Shown piece after piece: positions 53,546-61,648 of a stretch of 64,000 bases of DNA; position 1 is the stretch's first letter, and each line of letters starts with the position of its first letter. Made by a program: the position numbers and the translations under genes. Where the stretch lies: contig CAMXJY010000007.1 in NCBI GenBank assembly GCA_947244325.1, positions 35,582-99,581 on the forward strand. Reading direction: 5' to 3'. The notes under the pieces were generated by a model. It did no database searches, was not told where the DNA came from, and saw nothing but the letters and a program-made list of their open reading frames with translations. This DNA is from an uncultured Clostridium sp. Its GTDB lineage: Bacteria > Bacillota > Clostridia > TANB77 > CAG-508.

Positions 53546-55315
53546 TTAATCTTCTATTAAATGTTCTAATTCTTCTAATTTATCTTTAAAATATTTAAAA
53601 GCTTCTTCATAAGTTTCTTCTTTTTCTAAATCTACATCTACACTTCTTAGTAAGCTTAAAGAATCTTTAGCTCCACCCATGCTTAACATTTTTATATACT
53701 TTTCTACATATCCAGGTTCACCTGATAAAATTTTACTTGCAATTACTATTGCTGAAGTTATTCCTGTTGAGTATTTATAAACATAAAAGCATCTATAAAA
53801 ATGAGGTATTCTAGCCCATTCGTATTTTATTTCTTCATCAATTATGCTAGCTTCTCCAAAATATTTTTTAACTAATTCAAAATAAATATTATTTAGATTT
53901 TCTGATGTTAAACTTTCTCCTGCTTCAATTTTTGAATGTACATCTTTTTCAAATTCTGCAAACATTGCCTGTCTTATTAATGTTGCTCTAATCATATCTA
54001 ATTGTTCATTTATTAATGCTGCTTTTTTCTTTTTATCAGTCTCTTTATTTATTAAATAATTTGCAAGTATTATTTCATTTACTGTTGATGCAACTTCTGC
54101 TACCATTATTGTATAATTTGCATTAATAACATTTTGATTTTTACTTGAATAATAACTATGCATTGAGTGTCCTAACTCATGTGCTATTGTTGATACATCT
54201 CTTGAAGAATTTATATAATTTAATAAAACATATGGATGTACAGAATGAACTCCCATACTATAGGCTCCACTCATTTTATTATCCTTTTCATAAACATCTA
54301 ACCAATTATTTTCAAAAGCATGTTTTAATACTGATATATATTCCTCTCCCATGATAGCTAATGCATCTAATACAGTATTTTTTGCATCTTCATAATCAAT
54401 ATGATCATCTTCTACATCAAGTGTATTTACATATGCATCATACATATGAATTTTATCTTTTCCTAAAAGTTTTGCTTTTAATTTTAAATATTCATGGTTT
54501 AAATATAAATTTTTATTAACTTCTTTTAATAAAGTTTCATAAACTGCTACATTAGAATCATCATTATTAGTGGCTTGCTCCAAAGAAGATTCATAATTTC
54601 TTAATTTACTTGATATTACTCTTGTTTTAACTCTTGTTAAATATAATTCTGTTATTGTATTTATGTGTTTTTTATATAAAGAGTACATTGATTCAAAAGC
54701 TTGTTTTCTAACATTTTCATTTCTATTCATTAAATGTTTTGAAAATAATGCAGAACTCATTTTTAATTCATTTCCATTTTCATCTTTTATACTTGGAAAT
54801 TCAAATTCTGTATTTGTAAAAATATCATATGCATTTTCTGCACTCGAGAAAATTTCTGAATATTTAGCAAGTACTTCTTCAATTTCTTCACTTAAAATAT
54901 GTTTTTTCTCTTTCATGATATCTCTTATTGTTTTTTCATATTCTTTAATTCTACTATCTTTTAAATATTCTTCTAACTTTTCATCAGAAATTTTACTCAT
55001 CTCAGGTGATATAAAACTTTCTGCTTCTGAAAATTCTGTAGTTAGAGCTTCTATTTTTTTATATAATTTCATACTTTCTTGATTACTCATGTCTTGATGA
55101 TATTTAAGCATGCTATAAGCATATATTTTCTCATGTAATTCCAACGCTTTTTCAAGGTTTTTATAACATTTTGCTACTTCGCTTACACTACTTGCAAGTT
55201 TTCCTTTGCTTTGTTTTATTTGTTCTATCAATGTATATAAATCATTTATAGCTTTTTCTAAAGCTTCTTCATTTTCAAAAATTTCTTTTAAATTCCAATC
55301 AAATTTACTTTCCAT
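53546..55315 (-). CDS. pepF: Oligoendopeptidase F
   Basis: A 589-residue M3 metallopeptidase. The zinc motif HELGHSMHSYYS (HExxH) lies at about 382-393 with the downstream glutamate in AEVAST. It degrades oligopeptides in the cytoplasm. AGGAGG precedes the ATG. Length is normal. Confidence 0.95.
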   Translation of the reverse strand: MESKFDWNLKEIFENEEALEKAINDLYTLIEQIKQSKGKLASSVSEVAKCYKNLEKALELHEKIYAYSMLKYHQDMSNQESMKLYKKIEALTTEFSEAESFISPEMSKISDEKLEEYLKDSRIKEYEKTIRDIMKEKKHILSEEIEEVLAKYSEIFSSAENAYDIFTNTEFEFPSIKDENGNELKMSSALFSKHLMNRNENVRKQAFESMYSLYKKHINTITELYLTRVKTRVISSKLRNYESSLEQATNNDDSNVAVYETLLKEVNKNLYLNHEYLKLKAKLLGKDKIHMYDAYVNTLDVEDDHIDYEDAKNTVLDALAIMGEEYISVLKHAFENNWLDVYEKDNKMSGAYSMGVHSVHPYVLLNYINSSRDVSTIAHELGHSMHSYYSSKNQNVINANYTIMVAEVASTVNEIILANYLINKETDKKKKAALINEQLDMIRATLIRQAMFAEFEKDVHSKIEAGESLTSENLNNIYFELVKKYFGEASIIDEEIKYEWARIPHFYRCFYVYKYSTGITSAIVIASKILSGEPGYVEKYIKMLSMGGAKDSLSLLRSVDVDLEKEETYEEAFKYFKDKLEELEHLIED

Positions 55316-55382
55316 TTCTTCCTCCTAAAAATATCTTTAAAATGCCCATTACATAAAAATAGTAATCATTTTATATAAATTA

Positions 55383-56741
55383 TTAATGTGAAAAATCATC
55401 ATCTTCTAAATCTTTTTCATAATTTTTTCTTTCCAAATATTCTCTTATAACATCATCTAAAAGTCCATCTTCATAATCTGGATCATCTTTTGCATAAAGC
55501 ATATCCAAATCACAAATTACAATATCTCCCTTTTTCAAAACTTTATGTTCATTTGTAGGAAATCTTGAGTCTTTTAAAAATCCAAAAAGATTAAAATCTT
55601 CACTTTCTTTTCTTATATAATCTGGTAATACATTATCTTCTAATAATTCTAATACGTTATCTTTTCTTGCATCTGCCCATTTTATACCATCTTTTTCAAA
55701 TTCTTTATATATTTCTAAAAGTTTTTCATCTGTTATTTTAGCTGATTTTACATTACCAAAATTAAATACTTCTAATACACTATCATCACTATATTTTTTT
55801 CTAAAGTATGGCATCATAATTAATGGATGATATGGTATATCAAATTTTCTTTTTTTAGCACCTAATTTTACTACTTGACTACCAGCTTGTATTACTAAAC
55901 TTTGTGTTCCACAACTTCTATATTTATATTTATTTCCATTTGCAACTTTTTGCAAAACAAGTTTCTTTTCTTCTCTATCTTTAGAATACATCATTATAGC
56001 AAATTCTTGATTTTTCATATCACTTGCTATTGCATCTCCAAATAGTTTTCCTGCTTCTTGTTTTCCCATGTTTTTCATTTCACTTAAACTTGGTGTTCTT
56101 GGCTCAGGAGTTTCTATTTGATCATATAAATCAACCCAAAAACCATAATCTTCATATATATCTTTAAATTCTTCTAATCCTTTTAAAGCTCTAATAACTC
56201 TAGAAAATCCAGCAAAATTTGAATCCCTTACATTTGGAAAAAATTTATCTTTAACATAACCAAAATAGTATTTAACCTTTTTTCTACCAATTTCAGTTTG
56301 AAGTGCTGGAATAGCAATACAATCTGCATTAGTATCACATAAATTTAATAATTTTTCAAAATTATTTGCAATAGCTTCACTACCACCTTCAACTTTTGAT
56401 AATTCTTGAGCTAAATCTCCAGTATTATCAACTTCTCCATAATTGATTAAATAATTCATATCTGATAACATATCTTTTCTTATATCAACATCTTGTGTTA
56501 ATATTCCAATTAATTCCAAAGGAATTCTTGAATTGTTATATACAATTCTCCATTTATCTTTTAACACTTGTGCTCCATCTGGAAATTTTATAAACCTAGA
56601 AAGTAATTCTTTAAATTCATTTTGATTAGCTATTAATGATAATCCAGCTAATTCATTTCCTACTTCTTTTCTTACTTCTTCTCTATCAATCATTCCAGTC
56701 ATTTTACGTATCATATTAGATATTTCTATTTCACTTTTCAA
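55383..56741 (-). CDS. Unknown 452-aa protein with kinase-like C-terminal half
   Basis: Not recognised as a named family. Residues 1-190 are helical. The second half reads like a divergent protein-kinase fold: KYKYRSCGTQSLVIQAGSQV and VVKLG (N-lobe), MPYFRKKY and FNFGNV (hinge), KWADARKDNVLEL (like the catalytic D-x4-N loop) and VICDLDML (like DFG). It ends in an acidic tail. No transmembrane segment. The first in-frame start is TTG without a clear ribosome site, so the N-terminus is uncertain. Confidence 0.62.
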   Translation of the reverse strand: MKSEIEISNMIRKMTGMIDREEVRKEVGNELAGLSLIANQNEFKELLSRFIKFPDGAQVLKDKWRIVYNNSRIPLELIGILTQDVDIRKDMLSDMNYLINYGEVDNTGDLAQELSKVEGGSEAIANNFEKLLNLCDTNADCIAIPALQTEIGRKKVKYYFGYVKDKFFPNVRDSNFAGFSRVIRALKGLEEFKDIYEDYGFWVDLYDQIETPEPRTPSLSEMKNMGKQEAGKLFGDAIASDMKNQEFAIMMYSKDREEKKLVLQKVANGNKYKYRSCGTQSLVIQAGSQVVKLGAKKRKFDIPYHPLIMMPYFRKKYSDDSVLEVFNFGNVKSAKITDEKLLEIYKEFEKDGIKWADARKDNVLELLEDNVLPDYIRKESEDFNLFGFLKDSRFPTNEHKVLKKGDIVICDLDMLYAKDDPDYEDGLLDDVIREYLERKNYEKDLEDDDFSH

Positions 56742-56907
56742 TTTTATTTTTTGATAATATAATTTATTATATTATTCCTTTCTTTATTTTCAAAAATATT
56801 TTATCACAATCACTATTTATCTTACAAGAGCAATAATGCAATATATATTTTAAAATTAGTTATATTTCTAGATAAGAATATCACAAATTTACAATTATTA
56901 ATAATTA

Positions 56908-56935
56908 TTTACTTTTTAAGATTCTATGATATAAT
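56908..56935 (+). promoter_or_regulatory. Putative promoter of the DUF4364 gene
   Basis: TTTACT, 16 bases, TATAAT (56930-56935), 32 bases before the TTG start. Confidence 0.55.
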
Positions 56936-56967
56936 ATGAATATTCTTGAAATTAAGGAGGTCACATT

Positions 56968-57501
56968 TTGAAATTAAACTCAGATGATCAAACACTTGCT
57001 GAAAGCAAAATATTACTTTTGTATATTTTAAGCAAAGTTGGAAAACCAATATCACATAATGAAATTTTAGAATTAGTTACATCAATTGTTGATATGAACT
57101 ACTTTTATTTTGAACAATTTTTATTAGATTTATTAGAAGATAATTATATTTTAAAATATAAAAAAGAAAATTCCGATATTTATGAAATAACAGAAGATGG
57201 AAAAAATGCTATTAATCTTACTATTGACATTATTCCTGGAATTTTAAAGCTACAAGTTGATAGTAAATTTAAAGAAAACTTAGATAATGTAAAAGATAAA
57301 TTTTCTATTTCAGCTGAATATACTCCAATTACTGAAAAAGAATTTTCTGTAAGATGTAAAATAGTTGAAAACAATATAACAATTTTTGATCTTCAAGCAC
57401 ATGCAGGATCAAGGCAGCAAGCAAAACAAATAGTAGAAAACTGGAATAATAAAGCAACTGAAATGTATCCAAAACTTTTAGAAATATTAGTTAATGATTA
57501 A
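56968..57501 (+). CDS. DUF4364-family winged-helix protein
   Basis: A 177-residue protein opening LAESKILLLYILSKVGKPIS, a winged helix (about 10-85), followed by a conserved C-terminal alpha/beta domain (KEFSVRCKIVENNITIFDL). Likely DNA-binding; targets unknown. The start codon is TTG with AAGGAGG 7 bases upstream, a clear choice. Confidence 0.85.
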   Translation: MKLNSDDQTLAESKILLLYILSKVGKPISHNEILELVTSIVDMNYFYFEQFLLDLLEDNYILKYKKENSDIYEITEDGKNAINLTIDIIPGILKLQVDSKFKENLDNVKDKFSISAEYTPITEKEFSVRCKIVENNITIFDLQAHAGSRQQAKQIVENWNNKATEMYPKLLEILVND

Positions 57502-57537
57502 ATTATTAAAGTTAAGTAAAACATCATTTTACAAAAT

Positions 57538-57580
57538 AAAAATACCAACTCTAAATTAGAATTGGTATTTTTTTATTTAT
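57538..57580. terminator. Bidirectional terminator
   Basis: AAAAATACCAA and its exact complement (11 bp) around a 13-base loop, T-run on both strands, between convergent genes. Confidence 0.88.
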
Positions 57581-57587
57581 TTAATTA

Positions 57588-58268
57588 CTATTGATTCATT
57601 GATGATTGTAAATCTTCAAGTACACTACTAAAGTTAGGTAATACTGCATTAACAAATGCATCTACATTTTCATCATCTTCTGAAACTTTCCATTCTGTTC
57701 CATCTTTTTCTAATCTAAGTGTTATAGTATTTGTGATTGTTTCAATTTCTTCTGAAGTAACTTGTTCTTGTAAATAAGATTTTAATTGATTATCTAAATC
57801 TTCTTCTGATACATTACCTGAAAGTGCATTTGAAAAAGCTATTTCATATATTTTTGCAAAATAGTTTTTAAAAATTTCTCCTGTATCTTTTGTGCTTACT
57901 TCAACTTCAACACTTGCATTTTTGAAATCAGCTTCTACATTTTTAATATCATAGTTTAAAGGTTGGAAAAATAACATAAATGTATCATCTTCTTCAGCTA
58001 TGCTTCCTTCTCCATTATTTAAGTATCTATCTATTGCTTCTTCATCACCTGTTTTTAAGCTTTCAAATACTCCTTCAACTGTTTTTCTTGCACTACTTTC
58101 TTCAGCTTTTAGCATTGCAAAATATGTAGCTCCTGCTACTAAAGCAATTACTACTAAAAAAATAACAATTCCTAATACTACTTTGATTCCACCTTTTTTT
58201 TCTTTTGAATCTGATGGTGTAAATGCATCTTCATTTACATCAACATTTGAGTTTTTTTCTTCTTCCAT
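57588..58268 (-). CDS. Membrane-anchored extracytoplasmic protein (226 aa)
   Basis: A short acidic cytoplasmic segment, one membrane helix (about 29-51), then an extracellular domain. ARKTVEGVFESLKTGDEEAIDRYL resembles the N-terminal helix of DUF4878/NTF2-like lumazine-binding folds. Function unknown. GGGGGTT precedes the ATG. Confidence 0.75.
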   Translation of the reverse strand: MEEEKNSNVDVNEDAFTPSDSKEKKGGIKVVLGIVIFLVVIALVAGATYFAMLKAEESSARKTVEGVFESLKTGDEEAIDRYLNNGEGSIAEEDDTFMLFFQPLNYDIKNVEADFKNASVEVEVSTKDTGEIFKNYFAKIYEIAFSNALSGNVSEEDLDNQLKSYLQEQVTSEEIETITNTITLRLEKDGTEWKVSEDDENVDAFVNAVLPNFSSVLEDLQSSMNQ

Positions 58269-58590
58269 TTTTTAACCCCCATTTTTTTTATTTATTCTAT
58301 CAAATAATTCTTTTTTCTACAAGATTTTATTTATAATATTAATTATTTTTTTATTTTATAGGAAAGTGCTTCGCACTTCCTATAAAATAAAGGCTTCGCC
58401 AATAGTTGTACACAATTTTACTTCGTAAAATTGGCACGCAGAACAAAGACGTGGACATTTGCAATAAGTTTTTTCTTTTGCAATTTTCATAATGTCCACT
58501 TTTGTTCTTATACATTTATCCTTTTCAAATCGTATTTACATTTTATATTACTTTTATATAATTTTTTACTTTTTATTTAATAAGTTATAA
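58269..58590. other. 322-base space carrying a three-palindrome composite repeat
   Basis: No gene is seen; it is occupied by copy B (58351-58510). Confidence 0.65.
58351..58510 (-). repeat. Composite dispersed repeat, copy B (reverse orientation)
   Basis: Three palindromes in a row: TTATTTTATAGGAAAGTGC/GCACTTCCTATAAAATAA (58351-58390), CAATTTTAC-TTC-GTAAAATTG (58413-58433) and GTGGACATT...AATGTCCAC (58451-58499). TTGGCGAAGCC and GTACAA between them show the same plan as copy A, inverted. Confidence 0.78.
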
Positions 58591-60150
58591 TTACTCTTCA
58601 ATACTTGCTTTTTCTTCTGATAGCTTAACAATATAGCATCCATTATTGTTTACAATACTTCCTTCTTCTGGCCAAACAGCATCAATAGTTTCTGCAATTT
58701 TCTCTGCATCTTCTGCCTCTTGTATACGTGGTAAAGGATATTCATATCCTAAAGCTCTAAATAATAAAATTATTTGTCTTGAAGTATACCAAGTTATTCT
58801 TTCTGTGGCATATGGTGCTTCAAACAATGATTTTCCTATTGATTCTCCTTTACTACATGTTTCATTTAGTTGTGCTTCTTTTTCGCCTACTAAAATTACC
58901 ATATCACTCTCTTTAGCTCCCATAGCTTCTAAGTCATTTATTATTCTGTACACTGTATTTATATCTCCTTGTAATCTCATATTTTCTGTATAATACAAAC
59001 TTTCTAATTTATAACATTGTATTTCTGCAACAACTATAGCTAATAATATTCCACCAAACTTTAAATATTTATTTTTGAAAGAATAATATACTACAACCAT
59101 TATAAAAAATGCTTCTACAATAGGCAAATATATTTGAGCTCTAAGAAGTGGTGTTTGTCCTAATAATATTGTCATAAAAAATGGTGTTAATACTAACATA
59201 ATATTTGATAATAAATATAATATTCGTTCTAAATTATTATTAAAGTTATTTTTCTTAATACAATTATATAGACCTATTGCTAAAAAAACTATACTTCCTA
59301 TACCAAATCCTATATTATAGTAATCTCCTTCTCCTAAAAAGACTTGTGCAAACTGATATTTAATATGAGCAATATTTTCTTCAAAACTTCTTGTTTTCCA
59401 AGCATTTCCTTCCATTAAATATCCCATATCATTATTAGGTAATAAATTTATAATAATCTCGTATAATGCAATTGAAATAAAAAAAGTAACAATTAATTTA
59501 AAAATAATTTTAATCATACTTTCTTTTTTATTATTGCTTTCATCTTCATACATAGCAATAAATAGAAAAATACATATAGCTATATAAATAACTGCAAACG
59601 CTTGATAAGAAGCTAAAGAAATATTAAGTAAAATTATTCCAAATAATGAATATAATATTTTTTTCTCTTTTATCCACTTAAAAATAAAGAGTGCTGCTAA
59701 TGATACTATAAAAAATGTAAAACCTATTTCTGCAATTTGGTTAGCAAAGTATAGTTGCTCTGCTAATATTGGATGAGTAAAACCTATCAGTGGAATACAA
59801 ATATTAACAAGCCCCATATCTTTATTGCTAATCTTATATATAGTATAATACAAAATTATGCATGATAATATCAAAAAAATTATAAATATTATATTGGCAT
59901 AAAATATAGAAAAGTTTGTTAAATTTAAAATAAACTTTTCTACTATTAAACCGTATCTTCCAATTTGCATCCAATTATAATCTGTTGCAGGATTATTAAA
60001 AAATAAATATGTGTCTATCCCAATGTTGTTAAAAAATATAATTGGATTATGTGCTAAAAACAAAATAAATATTGTAATAACTATTAATAAAATATGATTC
60101 TTGCTATAACTAATAAAATCTTTTAATGTTATTTTATTTTCTCCTTCCAT
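58591..60150 (-). CDS. Glucosyltransferase-domain (GtrII-like) membrane protein
   Basis: A 519-residue protein with about ten to twelve membrane spans. GIDTYLFFNNPATDYNWMQI near residue 40 and SLASYQAFAV are typical of Glucos_trans_II (GtrII-like) proteins, which glycosylate surface polymers using a lipid-linked sugar. The C-terminal 130 residues are soluble. Target unknown. Confidence 0.78.
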   Translation of the reverse strand: MEGENKITLKDFISYSKNHILLIVITIFILFLAHNPIIFFNNIGIDTYLFFNNPATDYNWMQIGRYGLIVEKFILNLTNFSIFYANIIFIIFLILSCIILYYTIYKISNKDMGLVNICIPLIGFTHPILAEQLYFANQIAEIGFTFFIVSLAALFIFKWIKEKKILYSLFGIILLNISLASYQAFAVIYIAICIFLFIAMYEDESNNKKESMIKIIFKLIVTFFISIALYEIIINLLPNNDMGYLMEGNAWKTRSFEENIAHIKYQFAQVFLGEGDYYNIGFGIGSIVFLAIGLYNCIKKNNFNNNLERILYLLSNIMLVLTPFFMTILLGQTPLLRAQIYLPIVEAFFIMVVVYYSFKNKYLKFGGILLAIVVAEIQCYKLESLYYTENMRLQGDINTVYRIINDLEAMGAKESDMVILVGEKEAQLNETCSKGESIGKSLFEAPYATERITWYTSRQIILLFRALGYEYPLPRIQEAEDAEKIAETIDAVWPEEGSIVNNNGCYIVKLSEEKASIEE

Positions 60151-60189
60151 TTAATATTTGTTCCTTTCTAAACTACATATAATTAGTAT

Positions 60190-60984
60190 TTATTTTATCT
60201 TTCTAGTACTTCTAAAAGCTTCATATAAAATAATGCTTGTAGCTACTGCTGCATTTAAACTCTCTGTTTTTCCTATCATAGGAATTTTTATTCTTTCGCT
60301 TGCTTCTTCTAATACTTCATTTGAAACCCCGTTTGCTTCATTTCCAATTACTATAGCTGATTTCTCATAGTTAACATCATATATACTTTTATCTGTTTGT
60401 AAATCTGTAGCATATACTTTTATTTTATGTTTTTTCATTTCTTTTACAGTTTTGCTTAAATTTTGAACTTCAATAATTTTAACTCTAAAAATTGCTCCCA
60501 TTGTTGATCTGACCACTTTTAAATTATACGCATCTGCGCTACCTTTTGATAATATTATTTGCTTTATATTTAAGCTATCAGCTGTTCTTAAAATAGTTCC
60601 TAAATTTCCTGGATCTTGAATATTGTCAAGTAATAAAAAATTAGTTTCATTATAGTCTATTTCTTTTTCCTCTGAAATTGGCTTTTCTACTATAGCCATA
60701 ATTCCTTGTGGATTTATTACATCAGTTATTGTACTGAATACTTTTTCAGCAACATATATACAATTAAGTTTTGCAATTTCATACATTAATTCATTTGGTA
60801 TAGCACCTTGTGTTTTACAATCATCACAAATAATGATAGATTTTATTTTTACATTTTCTTGCATTGCTTCTTCTATCATTTTTATTCCTTCAATAATGAA
60901 CTCATTATATTCTTCTCTGTATTTTTTTTCTTTTAATTTTTTTATATGTTTTATTTGCTCATTATCTTTACTCGTTATTGTCAT
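60190..60984 (-). CDS. TrmH-family RNA 2'-O-methyltransferase
   Basis: A 264-residue SPOUT enzyme: N-terminal RNA-binding domain (KLKEKKYREEYNEFIIEG), then LLLDNIQDPGNLGTILRTAD, IVIGNEANGVSNEVLE and IKIPMIGKTESLNAAVATSI, the three SpoU motifs. The target nucleotide, probably in rRNA, is not known. Confidence 0.92.
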   Translation of the reverse strand: MTITSKDNEQIKHIKKLKEKKYREEYNEFIIEGIKMIEEAMQENVKIKSIIICDDCKTQGAIPNELMYEIAKLNCIYVAEKVFSTITDVINPQGIMAIVEKPISEEKEIDYNETNFLLLDNIQDPGNLGTILRTADSLNIKQIILSKGSADAYNLKVVRSTMGAIFRVKIIEVQNLSKTVKEMKKHKIKVYATDLQTDKSIYDVNYEKSAIVIGNEANGVSNEVLEEASERIKIPMIGKTESLNAAVATSIILYEAFRSTRKIK

Positions 60985-61083
60985 AATATCACCTTTTTCT
61001 ATAAATTCCTTTATTTTATTATTTATATTTTATAAGAAAATTATTCTTCATTATAAAATAACTATTAAATACATATAAATAAT

Positions 61084-61569
61084 TTATTTATTAGAAAAAT
61101 ACCAAGCTAATCTTGTATTATTTCTTATATATTTTTCTTCATAATTATTATCCATTTTTTCCTTAATTATTTTTCTCCAAAAATTTTGTGCTGGAATGTT
61201 TTTTACTAATGTTCGTATTTCCCAATTACCTTTATGCAAATTAAAAACAGCATTAGCCATAAACCTACCTGCACTATTTCCTTTATATTTATTCAATATA
61301 AAAAATTCTGCTATTTCTATATATCCATCTTCTCTTTCTCTAACTAAACAAAGACCTATATTTTTATCATTTCCTTTTAATAAGTAAGGAAATCTATTTT
61401 TTTCAGTCCAATATAAATCAAAATATCTTATCGGATAAATTCCATCATCATTTAATTCAAATATCGCACTATCATCTTCATATTTACTTAATTCATGATA
61501 GTATAACTGCATAATATTGTGAAGTAAATTCTTTTCTTCCTTATTTGCTTTAACTAGTTTATATTCCAT
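61084..61569 (-). CDS. GNAT-family N-acetyltransferase
   Basis: A 161-residue GNAT protein: IEIAEFFILNKYKGNSAGRFMANAV carries the acetyl-CoA loop (KYKGNSAG, variant of QxxGxG). Substrate unknown. GAGAGGAG precedes the ATG. Confidence 0.85.
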   Translation of the reverse strand: MEYKLVKANKEEKNLLHNIMQLYYHELSKYEDDSAIFELNDDGIYPIRYFDLYWTEKNRFPYLLKGNDKNIGLCLVREREDGYIEIAEFFILNKYKGNSAGRFMANAVFNLHKGNWEIRTLVKNIPAQNFWRKIIKEKMDNNYEEKYIRNNTRLAWYFSNK

Positions 61570-61648
61570 TTAAAATCTCCTCTCAATTACTGTTAAAGGT
61601 ATCATTGATATAGTTATCCTTCTGCACATTATTTTAATTCTGTCTATA

